A DNA stretch of 64,000 nt from Microbacterium sp. No. 7 (GTDB lineage Bacteria; Actinomycetota; Actinomycetes; Actinomycetales; Microbacteriaceae). The translations under genes and the position numbers were made by a program. Every line of letters starts with the position of its first letter. Position 1 is the stretch's first letter. The stretch spans positions 1,922,001 through 1,986,000 of the forward strand of contig NZ_CP012697.1 in NCBI RefSeq assembly GCF_001314225.1, read 5' to 3'. Shown here piece after piece: positions 39,134-48,957 of the stretch. The notes under the pieces were generated by a model. The model did not search any database and was not told where the DNA came from. It saw only the letters and a program-made list of their open reading frames with translations.

Positions 39134-39142
39134 GAGGCCGCA

Positions 39143-40195
39143 ATGTCGCGCATCGTCAAGCTCGCCGTCATCCCCGGTGACGGCATCGGGCCCGAGGTCA
39201 TCGCCGAGGCGGAGAAGGTGCTCGACGCCGTGACCGCGGGCGGCGAGGTCACGTTCGAGAAGACCCGGTTCTCGCTCGGCGCCGACCGGTTCCTCGCCAC
39301 GGGCGACACCCTCACCGACGACGACCTCGCGTCGATCGCGGCGCACGACGCGATCCTGCTCGGCGCCGTGGGGGGAGTGCCCGGGGACCCGCGCCTGAAG
39401 GACGCGAACATCGAGCGCGGGCTGCTGCTGCGGCTGCGCTTCGCGCTCGACCACTACATCAACCTGCGGCCGTCGAAGCTGTACCCCGGCGTTCCCGGCC
39501 CGCTCGCCGAGCCGGGCGACGTCGACTTCGTCGTCGTGCGCGAGGGCACCGAGGGGCCCTACGTCGGCAACGGCGGGGCGATCCGCGTCGGCACGCCGCA
39601 GGAGATCGCGAACGAGACGAGCGTCAACACGGCGTTCGGCGTCGAGCGCGTCGTGCGCTACGCGTTCGCGCAGGCCGCACGCCGCCGCAAGAAGCTCACC
39701 TACGTGCACAAGACGAACGTGCTCGTGCACGCGGGCGGCATCTGGAAGCGGCTCGTGGATGCCGTGAGCGCGGAGTATCCGGATGTGGCCGTAGACTATC
39801 TGCACGTCGATGCGGCCACCATCTTCTTGGTCACGAACCCCGGCCGATTCGACGTCATCGTCACCGACAACCTCTTCGGCGACATCCTGACCGACCTCGC
39901 CGGTGCGATCACCGGAGGTATCGGGCTCGCCGCCTCGGGCAACATCAACCCCGAGGGCGCGTTCCCCTCGATGTTCGAGCCGGTGCACGGCTCGGCCCCC
40001 GACATCGCCGGTCAGGCGAAGGCCGACCCCACGGCCGCGATCCTGTCGGTCGCCCTCCTGCTCGATCACCTCGGGCTGGTGGACGAGGCGGAGCGCGTGA
40101 CCCGGGCGGTCGAAGACGACATCGCCTCGCGAGGCGACGGCGCGCGCACGACCGGCGAGGTCGGAGACGCGATCGCCGCCCGCGTATCGGCGTAA
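39143..40195 (+). CDS. leuB: 3-isopropylmalate dehydrogenase
   Basis: The product has 350 residues with [75 protein letters not shown] and [14 protein letters not shown]. The VREGTEGPY-type loop is the actinobacterial LeuB form. It lies 9 bp after serA and completes leucine synthesis upstream of IlvE. Confidence 0.95.
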   Translation: MSRIVKLAVIPGDGIGPEVIAEAEKVLDAVTAGGEVTFEKTRFSLGADRFLATGDTLTDDDLASIAAHDAILLGAVGGVPGDPRLKDANIERGLLLRLRFALDHYINLRPSKLYPGVPGPLAEPGDVDFVVVREGTEGPYVGNGGAIRVGTPQEIANETSVNTAFGVERVVRYAFAQAARRRKKLTYVHKTNVLVHAGGIWKRLVDAVSAEYPDVAVDYLHVDAATIFLVTNPGRFDVIVTDNLFGDILTDLAGAITGGIGLAASGNINPEGAFPSMFEPVHGSAPDIAGQAKADPTAAILSVALLLDHLGLVDEAERVTRAVEDDIASRGDGARTTGEVGDAIAARVSA

Positions 40196-40246
40196 TCTGG
40201 AATCGCGCGTGGGCGCCTCCCACGGCGCGTGGAACAAGGATCGCTC

Positions 40247-41347
40247 ATGACACTCACCGACACCGCGTCGAACATCACTCCGCTGGAGTTCGCCGTGACG
40301 AAGAACCTCGCCGCCAAGAGCACCGCCGAGCGCGATGCGATTCTGGCGAACCCCGGCTTCGGCACCAACTTCACCGATCACATGGTCGACATCTGCTGGT
40401 CGCGAGGCGGCGGGTGGCACCGGCCCCGGGTGCAGCCCTACGGGCCGATCTCGCTCGACCCGGCGGCGGCCGTGCTGCACTACGGCCAGGAGGTCTTCGA
40501 GGGCGTCAAGGCCTACCGGCACGCCGACGGCTCGATCCACACGTTCCGGGCCGACCAGAACGCGCTGCGGCTGCAGCGCTCGGCGCGCCGGCTCGCCCTG
40601 CCCGAGCTGCCGGCCGACTACTTCCTGCAGTCGCTGCGCGAGCTCATCGCCGTCGACGGCGCCTGGGTGCCGTCGGGTGACGACCAGAGCCTGTACCTGC
40701 GTCCGTTCCTGTTCGCCAAGGAGGCGTTCCTCGGCGTGCGCCCGGCCGAGAAGGTCGCCTACTACCTCATCGCGAGCCCCGCGGGCGCCTACTTCAAGGG
40801 CGGCGTGACGCCGGTGTCGATCTGGCTGAGCGAGCAGTACGCGCGCGCCGGCAAGGGCGGCACCGGTGCGGCGAAGACCGGCGGCAACTACGCGGCGAGC
40901 CTGCTCCCGCAGTCGGAGGCGTACGCGCAGGGCTGCGACCAGGTGGTCTTCCTCGACCAGGACGGCAACGTCGAGGAGCTCGGCGGCATGAACGTGGTGT
41001 TCGTGTTCGCCGACGGCACGATCGTCACGCCGCACTCCGACTCGATCCTCGAGGGCATCACGCGCGACTCGATCCTGCAGCTCGCCGTCGACCGCGGCCA
41101 CCGCGTGGAGCGCCGGCCGATCTCGCTCGCCGAGTGGCGCGAGGGCGTGGCATCCGGCGACATCGTCGAGGTGTTCGCGTGCGGCACCGCGGCGGTCGTG
41201 ACGCCCATCGGCGTGCTCAAGGCCGAGGGCTTCGAGGACGCGCAGCCGACGGGCGAGCTCGCGCTGTCGCTGCGCCAGGAGCTCACCGACATCCAGTACG
41301 GACGTCGCGAGGACACGCACGGCTGGCTCATCCGCCTGGACGCCTGA
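40247..41347 (+). CDS. ilvE: branched-chain amino acid aminotransferase
   Basis: The product has 366 residues and is a fold-type IV PLP enzyme with [36 protein letters not shown], the PLP Lys in [28 protein letters not shown] and [13 protein letters not shown] chose the ATG at 40247 after AAGGA rather than an in-frame start 18 bp earlier. TAATCT near 40192 is a plausible -10. Confidence 0.95.
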   Translation: MTLTDTASNITPLEFAVTKNLAAKSTAERDAILANPGFGTNFTDHMVDICWSRGGGWHRPRVQPYGPISLDPAAAVLHYGQEVFEGVKAYRHADGSIHTFRADQNALRLQRSARRLALPELPADYFLQSLRELIAVDGAWVPSGDDQSLYLRPFLFAKEAFLGVRPAEKVAYYLIASPAGAYFKGGVTPVSIWLSEQYARAGKGGTGAAKTGGNYAASLLPQSEAYAQGCDQVVFLDQDGNVEELGGMNVVFVFADGTIVTPHSDSILEGITRDSILQLAVDRGHRVERRPISLAEWREGVASGDIVEVFACGTAAVVTPIGVLKAEGFEDAQPTGELALSLRQELTDIQYGRREDTHGWLIRLDA

Positions 41348-41351
41348 CGCG

Positions 41352-42119
41352 ATGAAGATCGCGCGGTTCAGTCACGGCGAGCGCATCCGGTACGGCGTCG
41401 TCGACGAGGGCGATCTCGTCGTGCTCGCCGGGGATCCGCTGTTCGCCGGGTTCGAGACGACGGGGGAGCGGGTCCCGCTCGCGGATGCCACGCTGCTCGC
41501 CCCGGTCATCCCGCGCTCCAAGGTCGTGTGCGTCGGCAAGAACTACCGCGACCACGCGGCCGAGATGGGTGGCGAGGCGCCCGCGGAGCCGCTGCTGTTC
41601 CTCAAGCCGAACACGGCGGTGATCGGCCCGGGCGACGCGATCGTGCGCCCGCCGCAGTCGCAGCGCACCGACTTCGAGGGCGAGCTCGCCGTCGTGATCG
41701 GCAGGATCGCGAAGAACGTGCCCGCGGAGAACGCCCTCGACCACGTCTTCGGCTACACGATCGGCAACGACGTGACGGCGCGCGATCTGCAGCGGTCCGA
41801 CGGGCAGTGGTCGCGTGCGAAGGGGTTCGACACGTTCTGCCCGCTCGGCCCGGTCATCGAGACGGAGTTCGACCTCGACGGCGGAGCGCGCGTGATCTCG
41901 CGCGTGGGCGGCGAGGTGCGGCAGGACGGGCCGATCAGCGACATGGTGCACACGGTGCCCGACATCATCGCGTACGCGTCGGCGGCGTTCACCCTGCTGC
42001 CGGGCGACGTGATCCTCACCGGAACGCCGGCGGGCGTCGGCCCGTTCGTCGCCGGCGACACGCTGGAGGTCGAGATCACCGGCATCGGCGTGCTGCGCAA
42101 CACCGCACGCGATGCCTGA
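41352..42119 (+). CDS. fumarylacetoacetate hydrolase family protein
   Basis: The product has 255 residues with the FAH C-domain motifs VCVGKNYRDHAAEMGG, LFLKPNTAVIGPGD, DFEGELAVVIGR, YTIGNDVTARDLQ, FDTFCPLGP and ILTGTPAGVGPF, with metal-binding Glu/Glu/Asp. Family members hydrolyse or decarboxylate acylpyruvates and related metabolites. It follows ilvE by 4 bp and overlaps the next gene by 8 bp; a housekeeping repair role (oxaloacetate or acylpyruvate clearing) is possible. Confidence 0.9.
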   Translation: MKIARFSHGERIRYGVVDEGDLVVLAGDPLFAGFETTGERVPLADATLLAPVIPRSKVVCVGKNYRDHAAEMGGEAPAEPLLFLKPNTAVIGPGDAIVRPPQSQRTDFEGELAVVIGRIAKNVPAENALDHVFGYTIGNDVTARDLQRSDGQWSRAKGFDTFCPLGPVIETEFDLDGGARVISRVGGEVRQDGPISDMVHTVPDIIAYASAAFTLLPGDVILTGTPAGVGPFVAGDTLEVEITGIGVLRNTARDA

Positions 42120-43365
42120 GTCCTCGGCATCCGGGCCGGAGGCGGCGACCGGCGTCGACGCGACGACGCTCGCCCGCGTGCAGCGTCGCACCGTCGCGGT
42201 GCTGTCGGCCGGGCAGGTGCTCGGCGGCGTGGCGTTCGGCGCGACGATCTCGCTCGGCGCGGTGCTCGCCGCGGACGTCTCGGGCGACGACGCCCTCTCC
42301 GGCTTCGCGACGGCGTTCGTGACCCTCGGCACGGCGGCCGTCGCGGTGCCGCTCGCGACGCTCGCCCGCCGGCGGGGCCGTCGCATCGGCCTCGCGATCG
42401 GCATGGTCATCGCCCTGCTGGGCGTCGGGGTCGTCGTGCTCGGAGCAGCGGTGCGGGTGTTCCCGCTGCTGATCGCGGGGTTCGCGCTCATCGGCGCGGG
42501 GCAGGCGGCGAACCTGCAGTCGCGCTTCGCGGCCGCCGACCTGGCGACCGATGCGTCGCGCGGACGCGATCTGTCGGTGGTCGTGTGGGCGACGACGATC
42601 GGCGCTGTGCTCGGCCCGAATCTCGTCGGGCCCGGCGAGGCGATCGGGCAGGCGCTCGGGATGCCGCCGATGACCGGCGCGTACGTCTTCACGGTCGTCG
42701 CGCAGGTGCTGGCGATCGTGCTGTATCTCGTGCTGCTGCGTCCCGATCCGCTGAAGCTGGCGCAGCGCGTCGCGGGCGAGCGGGCGTCGGGCGCCGGCGC
42801 GGCCATCGCGCGCGACGACCGTCCGCGCACGGCGCTGTTCGCGATGATCGCGATCGCCGGGGCGCACGGCGTGATGGTCGCGGTCATGGCGATGACGCCC
42901 GTGCACCTCGTGCACCACGGCGCGTCGCTGGAGGTCGTCGGCCTGACCATCAGCCTGCACATCGCGGGCATGTATGCGCTGTCGCCCGTGTTCGGCATGC
43001 TCGCCGACCGCGTCGGACGCGTCGCCACGGTGCTGGTGGGGCAGGTGCTGCTCGTCGCGGCGATGCTCACGGCGTCCTTCGGCCAGGACTCGAACACGGC
43101 CGTGACGATCGCGCTCGTGCTGCTCGGGCTGGGCTGGAGCGCGTCGACGGTCGCCGGCTCGACGCTGCTCACCGAGTCGTCGTCGGAGGAGAGGCGCACG
43201 GTGCGGCAGGGACGCAGCGACCTCGCGATGAGCCTCGTCGGCGGCCTGGGCGCGATCGCGGCGGGCGGCGTGCTCGGCGCGATCGGCTACGGCGGCCTGG
43301 CGCTCGTCGCGCTGGTCATCGTCGTCGCCGTCGCGGCCGCGGCGCCGCTCGCCCGGCAGCGCTGA
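42112..43365 (+). CDS. MFS transporter
   Basis: The product has 417 residues and 12 predicted helices, with the MFS loop LARRRGRRIGLAIG after helix 2 and FGMLADRVGRVATVLVGQ after helix 8. The drug-exporter-like FALIGAGQAANLQSR block is present. Substrate unknown. It overlaps the FAH-family gene by 8 bp. Confidence 0.88.
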   Translation: MPESSASGPEAATGVDATTLARVQRRTVAVLSAGQVLGGVAFGATISLGAVLAADVSGDDALSGFATAFVTLGTAAVAVPLATLARRRGRRIGLAIGMVIALLGVGVVVLGAAVRVFPLLIAGFALIGAGQAANLQSRFAAADLATDASRGRDLSVVVWATTIGAVLGPNLVGPGEAIGQALGMPPMTGAYVFTVVAQVLAIVLYLVLLRPDPLKLAQRVAGERASGAGAAIARDDRPRTALFAMIAIAGAHGVMVAVMAMTPVHLVHHGASLEVVGLTISLHIAGMYALSPVFGMLADRVGRVATVLVGQVLLVAAMLTASFGQDSNTAVTIALVLLGLGWSASTVAGSTLLTESSSEERRTVRQGRSDLAMSLVGGLGAIAAGGVLGAIGYGGLALVALVIVVAVAAAAPLARQR

Positions 43366-43420
43366 GCCGCCGGGCACGCATGCGGCGCGCCGTATGCCCA
43401 GGCCCCGGCATCCCCTCAAT

Positions 43421-43485
43421 ACAGGAGATATCACCGGGACAGGAGGTTTCGCCGCGGATCGTCCTGTAGCGCTGATTTCTCCTGT
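43421..43485. promoter_or_regulatory. four-box symmetric ACAGGA element
   Basis: ACAGGA occurs on the plus strand at 43421 and 43439 and on the minus strand starting at 43467 and 43485. The two same-strand spacings are both 18 bp, and the array is symmetric about 43453. The extended boxes agree as ACAGGAGRWWTC in three of four copies. It lies between the MFS gene and gltX. It looks like a multi-site operator or a mobile intergenic repeat; the function is unknown. Confidence 0.6.
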
Positions 43486-43507
43486 CTTCGTGATGCGCAT
43501 CCTCACT

Positions 43508-43554
43508 GCCAGACGTGCACACCCCACCGCCACACGTGCACCCCGCCGTAGACT
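43508..43554 (+). promoter_or_regulatory. gltX promoter region with a 21-bp-spaced direct repeat
   Basis: GCCAGACGTGCAC at 43508 and GCCACACGTGCAC at 43529 are 12/13 identical and 21 bp apart, about two helical turns. They sit just before a -10 TAGACT (43549-43554) that is 9 bp upstream of the gltX ATG. The second copy covers the -35 position. Confidence 0.5.
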
Positions 43555-43563
43555 GGAACGCCT

Positions 43564-45075
43564 ATGGCTACTCCGCATCCTCGCACCACCACGGCGACCG
43601 GCAGCGATGTCCGCGTGCGCTTCTGCCCCTCGCCGACGGGGCTTCCGCACGTCGGCCTGATCCGCACCGCGCTGTACAACTGGGCGTACGCACGGCACAC
43701 CGGCGGCAGGCTCATCTTCCGCGTCGAGGACACCGATGCGGCGCGCGACAGCGAGGAGAGCTACCGGCAGCTCATCGATGCGCTCACGTGGCTGCGCATC
43801 GACTGGGACGAGGGCGTGGAGAAGGGCGGGCCGCACGAGCCGTACCGCCAGTCGCAGCGCACGGAGATCTACGCCGAGACGCTGCAGAAGCTCATCGCGA
43901 GCGGTGCCGTCTACGAGTCCTACTCGACGGCGGAGGAGATCGACGCCCGCAACGAGGCGGCCGGCCGCGCCAAGCAGCTCGGCTACGACAACCACGACCG
44001 CGACCTCACCGACGAGCAGAAGGCCGCGTTCCGCACCGAAGGTCGCGAGCCCGCGTGGCGCCTGCGCGTGCCCGACGTGGACCTCACCTACGTCGACCTG
44101 ATCCGCGGCGAGGTGACGTTCCCCGCCGGTTCGTTCCCCGACTTCGTGGTCGTGCGGGCCGGCGGTCAGGCGCTGTACACGTTCACGAACCCCGTGGACG
44201 ATGCGCTGATGGGCATCACGCACGTGATCCGCGGCGAGGACCTGATGCCGTCGACCGCGCGGCAGCTCGCGCTGTACGACGCGCTCGTCGAGGCGGGCGT
44301 GGCCGACTTCGTGCCGCGGTTCGGGCATATGCCGCTCGTGCTCGGCGAGACCGGCAACAAGAAGCTGTCGAAGCGCGACCCGCAGGCCGACCTGTTCCTG
44401 CAGCGTGAGAAGGGCTTCATCCACGAGGGCCTGCTGAACTACCTCGCGCTGCTCGGCTGGTCGATCGCGCCCGACCGCGACGTGTTCTCGCTCGACGAGC
44501 TGGTCGCGGCGTTCGACATCGCCGACGTGAACCCCAACCCCGCGCGCTTCGACCAGAAGAAGGCCGAGTCGATCAACGGCGACCACATCCGCCTGCTCGA
44601 GCCCGCCGACTTCGCGGGTCGCCTCGTGCCGTACCTCGCGTCGGCCGGTCTGGTGTCGGAGCCGCTGACCGACGACGAACGACGGATGCTGGATGCCGCG
44701 GCGCCGCTCGTGCAGGAGCGCATGCAGCTGCTGGGCGACGCGCCCGGGCTGCTCGGCTTCCTCTTCCGCGACGAGGTGACGTACGAGGACGATGCGCTCA
44801 AGGGGCTGCCCGCGAACGCGGGCGAGGTGCTCGTGGCATCCGTCGCCGCGCTCGAGCTGGTGCCGGAGCAGGGCTTCACCGCCGCGGCCGTGCAGCAGGC
44901 TTTGTCGGACGCGCTCATCGACGGGCTCGGGCTCAAGCCGCGCGTCGCATACGGCCCGCCGCGCGTCGCGCTGAGCGGACGTCGCGTGTCGCCGCCGCTG
45001 TTCGAGTCGATGGAACTGCTCGGCAAGGCCGAGACGGTGCGCCGGCTCGGGGCGCTCGTGCAGCACCTGGGCTGA
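43564..45075 (+). CDS. gltX: glutamyl-tRNA synthetase
   Basis: The product has 503 residues and is a class I synthetase: the HIGH-like motif is [18 protein letters not shown], then [16 protein letters not shown], and KMSKS-like [13 protein letters not shown]. It charges tRNA-Glu, and in actinobacteria it usually also charges tRNA-Gln for GatCAB. A tRNA-Gln gene lies 1.4 kb downstream. The predicted mRNA leader is very short. Confidence 0.96.
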   Translation: MATPHPRTTTATGSDVRVRFCPSPTGLPHVGLIRTALYNWAYARHTGGRLIFRVEDTDAARDSEESYRQLIDALTWLRIDWDEGVEKGGPHEPYRQSQRTEIYAETLQKLIASGAVYESYSTAEEIDARNEAAGRAKQLGYDNHDRDLTDEQKAAFRTEGREPAWRLRVPDVDLTYVDLIRGEVTFPAGSFPDFVVVRAGGQALYTFTNPVDDALMGITHVIRGEDLMPSTARQLALYDALVEAGVADFVPRFGHMPLVLGETGNKKLSKRDPQADLFLQREKGFIHEGLLNYLALLGWSIAPDRDVFSLDELVAAFDIADVNPNPARFDQKKAESINGDHIRLLEPADFAGRLVPYLASAGLVSEPLTDDERRMLDAAAPLVQERMQLLGDAPGLLGFLFRDEVTYEDDALKGLPANAGEVLVASVAALELVPEQGFTAAAVQQALSDALIDGLGLKPRVAYGPPRVALSGRRVSPPLFESMELLGKAETVRRLGALVQHLG

Positions 45076-45126
45076 GCTCGGATGCGTGTGCGGTCGTGGG
45101 GCCGTGCGCGGCCCTAGGATCGACGC

Positions 45127-46416
45127 ATGACCGCCGCGGATGCCGTTCGTGACCTGTCCGCCGACGACGTGCGGCAGCGGCTGGAGCTGTTGAGCGCGCT
45201 GGGTCTCGGCTTTCTGGAGTCCGGTCAGTCGGGCGGCCAGACGTCGCGCGTGCTGACGTCGTGCGCCTCGCTGCTGGGGCTGGCTCAGGCGTCGGTGACC
45301 GTGTTCGGTCGCGTGGTGCTGACGCAGGCGCATGCGCCCGACGGGGGCTCCGTGAGCGTCTCGGGCGCCGCGCGGACGCTCGACGTGATCGACTGCTCGC
45401 GCCTGCGCGGCCTGGCCGATGTCGCGGCGCGCATCGGCGAGTCGGCGCGCGTGGACGTGCTGCGCGACGACGTCTCTCGCGTGCGCGACCGCGCGACGAA
45501 CGGGGCGGTGACGACGGCGGGGCTCACGATGCTCGCCGTGTTCATCACGATGCAGGTCGGGGTGCTCTGGCAGGCGTGGGTCACGGCCGCGGTGTTGCAG
45601 CTGATCAGCTCGTTCGTGGGGCTCGGCGCGTCGCGCGTGCTCATGCCGCGGCTGTTCGCGGCGGCCGTGCAGAGCGCCGCCGGGGGAGCGGTGGCGACCG
45701 CGCTCGTGCTCGCCGGGTTCGTCGATCCGGTCGGCGCCGCCGCGGCGATCGCCGTGACGTGGCTGCTGATCCTGCCGTTGCCGCAGCTCATCAGCGCCGT
45801 CACCGACGCGATCGACGCCGACTACCTGTCGGCGATGAGCCGTGCCGGAAGCCTCGCGGTGACGGCCGTCGGCATCGCGCTGGGCGGGGTGGTGACGTTC
45901 GCGCTCGGCGAGCTGTTCCACATGGAGCACCCGCGCATCGACGACCTGCCGAGCATGCCGTGGTACCTCGTGCTGGTGTTCTCGGGACTGGGCGCACTGT
46001 CCAATGCGCTCGCGAACGGCGGCCGGCGTTCGCTGATCCTCCCCGCGCTCGTGCTCGGCGTGGTGACCGGCGCGACCAACCAGCTGCTGCTGCGTGTCGT
46101 CGGGCTCGACGCCCTGTGGGCGAGCTCGCTCAGCGGCGTCGTGCTCGGCGTCGTGACCGTCGTGTTCGCCGCGCGGACCGGATACCCGCAGCAGGTGCTC
46201 GCCCTCATGGGCATCACCGGTGCGCTGCTGCCCGGACTGCAGGTGTTCCTCGGCATCCTGCAGCAGATGAGCGGCGGATCGGGCCTCGCGCACTTCGGCA
46301 CCGCCGCGGCGATCTGCCTCAGCGTCGGCGTGGGCGTCGCGCTGGGCGCGTACCTCGCGAGCCTGTTCGACCCGTCACGGTTCTCGGTGCGGGAGCAGCT
46401 CCGGGGACAGGGGTAG
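45127..46416 (+). CDS. ThrE-family threonine/serine exporter
   Basis: The product has 429 residues with the N-terminal DUF1212 domain (LSALGLGFLESGQSGGQTSR, VLTQAHAPDGG, IDCSRLRGLADVAARI) and about ten helices, including the C-terminal DUF3815-like half (RSLILPALVLGVVTGATNQLLL). The substrate is inferred from the family. It is the last gene before the island. Confidence 0.9.
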   Translation: MTAADAVRDLSADDVRQRLELLSALGLGFLESGQSGGQTSRVLTSCASLLGLAQASVTVFGRVVLTQAHAPDGGSVSVSGAARTLDVIDCSRLRGLADVAARIGESARVDVLRDDVSRVRDRATNGAVTTAGLTMLAVFITMQVGVLWQAWVTAAVLQLISSFVGLGASRVLMPRLFAAAVQSAAGGAVATALVLAGFVDPVGAAAAIAVTWLLILPLPQLISAVTDAIDADYLSAMSRAGSLAVTAVGIALGGVVTFALGELFHMEHPRIDDLPSMPWYLVLVFSGLGALSNALANGGRRSLILPALVLGVVTGATNQLLLRVVGLDALWASSLSGVVLGVVTVVFAARTGYPQQVLALMGITGALLPGLQVFLGILQQMSGGSGLAHFGTAAAICLSVGVGVALGAYLASLFDPSRFSVREQLRGQG

Positions 46417-46494
46417 GAGCGGGTTCCTCGTTTTGGCGGTTCGGGGATCGTCGGCTAAGCTTGACCCTCGGTGCACGGCTTCGGCTGATGCCCT

Positions 46495-46566
46495 TGGGGT
46501 ATGGTGTAATTGGCAACACGGCTGATTCTGGTTCAGTTGTTCTTGGTTCGAGTCCAGGTACCCCAG
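46495..46566 (+). tRNA. tRNA-Gln (anticodon CTG), integration site of the island
   Basis: The 72-nt cloverleaf has acceptor TGGGGTA/TACCCCA, D-arm GGTGTAATTGGCAACAC, anticodon loop ATTCTGGT with CTG, and T-loop TTCGAGT. CCA is not encoded. A TAAGCT -10-like box lies near 46455. Its 3' half recurs at 54907-54930. Confidence 0.96.
46533..46556 (+). repeat. att-like repeat, left copy (inside tRNA-Gln)
   Basis: This 24-bp segment from the anticodon stem to the T-arm matches 54907-54930 at 22 of 24 positions, both differences being T to C. Duplication of a tRNA 3' part is the usual mark of tyrosine-integrase insertion. Confidence 0.75.
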
Positions 46567-46779
46567 CAGTGAGGACGTTACTCGAACCATGGTCAATCGA
46601 ACTGGCCTTGGCCCCTTGATTCTCAGGGGCTCCCTGCGGTTTCGGCGGGTCTTCCGTTCTCCGGGTTCTGTGCGCTGGGCGGCGCATGGAGCGGCCGCAC
46701 ACCGACGTTCGCAGCGTTCCGTTCGCCGACGACGCGAACCTTGTAGTCCGGGCCTGTTAGTTCAATGGTGCAACTGGGG

Positions 46780-46935
46780 TGTTGTCCACTAGCGTCGGTG
46801 GGCGCTGAGGTGAACCGGCCTGGGGCTGTGGGAGGGCATGATCTAACAAGGAATGATCATGTCAGCAGTGAGGACGTATGACGCGGAGATCCAGGCGCGC
46901 GTGGTGCGGATGTACGAGTATCGGATCGCGGAGGG
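46780..46935 (+). mobile_element. IS3-family remnant, left end and start of orfA
   Basis: A TGTTGTCCACTAG end is followed 79 bp later by an ATG (46859) encoding MSAVRTYDAEIQARVVRMY, the usual N terminus of an IS3-type OrfA helix-turn-helix protein. Similarity stops after about 27 residues (YRIAEG), where other DNA begins in the same open frame. No right end or orfB is visible. Confidence 0.5.
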
Positions 46936-47056
46936 TAGTGAGAGACTCCGTGGCACGATGACTCCGTCACAGCAGCTGACCGCTCGAAGGAGGTCCGTGA
47001 TTGCTACCAAGGCATGGAATTTCTTAGGCGCAATTTTGTGCAATCCCTTGAAGAAG

Positions 47057-48940
47057 ATGGCGAGCATCATGTCTACCTTGGGGCGTCCGACGGATAGGGT
47101 GAACGTGATCGATCAGCAGGATTCTCACGATGCGCTGTTTACGTCGCCTACTATTCACTTCACGATGACCAGCCATGCCGGTGGGCCAATCGACCTCGAA
47201 TTTGCAGTGCGGCGACTGTTTCGAGCGGACATTGCGGTTGCAGCGGCATGGCCATCGGAATCCGGGGTCCGACTCACACCGAAGATGCGCTCGCTGGTCA
47301 AGGTCATTCGTTCGGGTGAGAGACTGCGAGATGATGTGGCTGACCTCAGGTCGGGCAAGTCGTTTGCAGCGGCCGCGAGGTTCGCTTGGCGGCACCCACG
47401 ACTCGTCACCAATGCACTGCGACGCAGGTGGTCTCGATCCGCGGCTGTCGATGCTCCCGTCGTCGATGCGGCGGATAGCGGCGCTGACTCGCTTGATGGG
47501 GCGCTCAGCATGGCTCGGAAAGTAATCGTAGATGCCCAGAAGATTGCGGCTGCCGAGCATCAGATCGACGAGACGCTGTTCGGTGGTGCAAGCCGCATTG
47601 GCGATGACTTCGTACGGCTGATTCTCCGAGGCTCCTACCATGACCTGCGGATCCCAGGGGTGAGCGAGACTGCGCACGCGGCGTTCGAGCCGCGGCTGCT
47701 CATACACCGATGCGGCGTAGTTCAGCTCACAATCGCGCTTCCCATTCATCGAGAGATGACGACCGCACAGCTTGTCGAGATCGCCCGATCTGATCGCGCG
47801 GTTCTCGTACGATCGGAAATCCCAGAGCCACTGCTGATCGGCCTCCCAGTGAAACGTCTTCTGGGGGAGTGGCGGACGATCTCTGATGCAGGTGCACGCC
47901 TGCGGGCGATGGAGTTCCCTGACTCGCCAACCATGGCGGACTCGCTCGAGCGGCATTTTGGTGCCGTCGGGACAGCACTTGGAGTTCCCCTCCCACGAGA
48001 GTGGAACACTCATGCCACCGTGATGGCCGCGATGGGCCATTGTTGTGGGTCTGCGGAGCTGTGGCAGGTCCGTCACAAGGACGCGATCGCTCGGGTGGCT
48101 ACTCGATTCGACTCAGACGCCAACGTCAATCTTGACCGACTCTCCGGCGCAGATCTCTCGGTGAGTGCCGACCACCAGCTTTATACGAACCTCGGCTCGA
48201 CGACCCGTATTCAACTCATTGGAGCGCCCCCAGAGCCAATCCGTGATCTTGATACCGTGCTGATCGTCGAGCACACACTCGTGCAATACTTCCGTCTGCG
48301 AAATCTGGAATCGGCCGTTACCGGCGGCGCGCTGTATGGCAAGAAACTTGAACGCGCTTATGCCGAAGCCATTAAGGTCTTGGCCGACATGCGACAACAG
48401 GAGATTCGCTTTGGATCAGCGCGCCAGATTGCAACCCGCCTCCTGACGGACCTTGGCGGGGAGGAGATGCGACGCACAGTCGAGACCGCATTGGATCTAT
48501 CGTCGCAAGCCAATGCCACTCGGTCTGCAAATACTCAGGCGAGCCGCTCGTTGCGGTTGGCCTGGATTGCGACCATTCTCGCGGCGCTCGTGGCTGTGCC
48601 AGCCTTGCGGGATCTGCTCGACTACGTCTCGGAGGTCGATACGTCGACCGTGATCGGCAAGATGCTGTTTCCTCTCAGGTTGGCGGCCGATACCGGTGAA
48701 TGGGGGCCGTGGGTAGTATTGGCATCTCTCGCGGCTATCCTTGTTTCTGTCTGGCTATTGGGACGAGCGACGAAACTGCCTGCTGTGCTCCGTCGTTGCG
48801 CTGAGTGTTTCCGACGCCGTCGCTCCTGGCTACCTGCGGATCTCAAACTCCATGTTGAGAGCGAGCGCGCGTCTCGCCCCGCGTCTGATGCTGAACGGTT
48901 GTCGGTCGCAGCGGGGCAATCAGTCCCGCCAAGCCAGTAA
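47057..48940 (+). CDS. large protein of unknown function with two C-terminal membrane helices
   Basis: The product has about 627 residues. The first about 500 residues look soluble and mixed alpha/beta, without a motif I recognise. Two hydrophobic helices follow near the C terminus (LRLAWIATILAALVAVPAL and WVVLASLAAILVSVWLLG) with a basic cytoplasmic tail. Codon use is looser and GC lower than in the core. The start is uncertain: the frame is open to 46853 through the IS3 remnant, and alternatives are the GTG at 46997 behind AAGGAGG and the GTG at 47105. It is the main cargo gene on this side of the island. A membrane-effector role is conceivable but unproven. Confidence 0.7.
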   Translation: MASIMSTLGRPTDRVNVIDQQDSHDALFTSPTIHFTMTSHAGGPIDLEFAVRRLFRADIAVAAAWPSESGVRLTPKMRSLVKVIRSGERLRDDVADLRSGKSFAAAARFAWRHPRLVTNALRRRWSRSAAVDAPVVDAADSGADSLDGALSMARKVIVDAQKIAAAEHQIDETLFGGASRIGDDFVRLILRGSYHDLRIPGVSETAHAAFEPRLLIHRCGVVQLTIALPIHREMTTAQLVEIARSDRAVLVRSEIPEPLLIGLPVKRLLGEWRTISDAGARLRAMEFPDSPTMADSLERHFGAVGTALGVPLPREWNTHATVMAAMGHCCGSAELWQVRHKDAIARVATRFDSDANVNLDRLSGADLSVSADHQLYTNLGSTTRIQLIGAPPEPIRDLDTVLIVEHTLVQYFRLRNLESAVTGGALYGKKLERAYAEAIKVLADMRQQEIRFGSARQIATRLLTDLGGEEMRRTVETALDLSSQANATRSANTQASRSLRLAWIATILAALVAVPALRDLLDYVSEVDTSTVIGKMLFPLRLAADTGEWGPWVVLASLAAILVSVWLLGRATKLPAVLRRCAECFRRRRSWLPADLKLHVESERASRPASDAERLSVAAGQSVPPSQ

Positions 48941-48957
48941 GGGGCATTTCCGTGCTC

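Noticed and set aside
37508-41320. A 1270-codon reverse-strand open frame opposite serA, leuB and ilvE
   Set aside because: It has the same low-complexity Arg/Asp/Val/Leu composition mirrored from coding strands and no start signal; it is a shadow of real genes.
42076-46293. A 1405-codon open frame on the reverse strand opposite the MFS, gltX and exporter genes
   Set aside because: It is antisense to three clear genes, has extreme Arg/His/Gln composition and no domain; long antisense frames are normal at this GC content.
46751-46790. A tRNA-like 5' sequence (GGGCCTGTTAGTTCAATGG)
   Set aside because: It resembles the acceptor and D-arm start of a tRNA, but no anticodon arm or T-arm follows before the IS3-like end. 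It may be a relic, but it is too short to support.
47057-48940. The large island protein considered as a CorA-type metal transporter because of two C-terminal helices
   Set aside because: No GMN motif follows the first helix, and the soluble part shows no CorA pattern.
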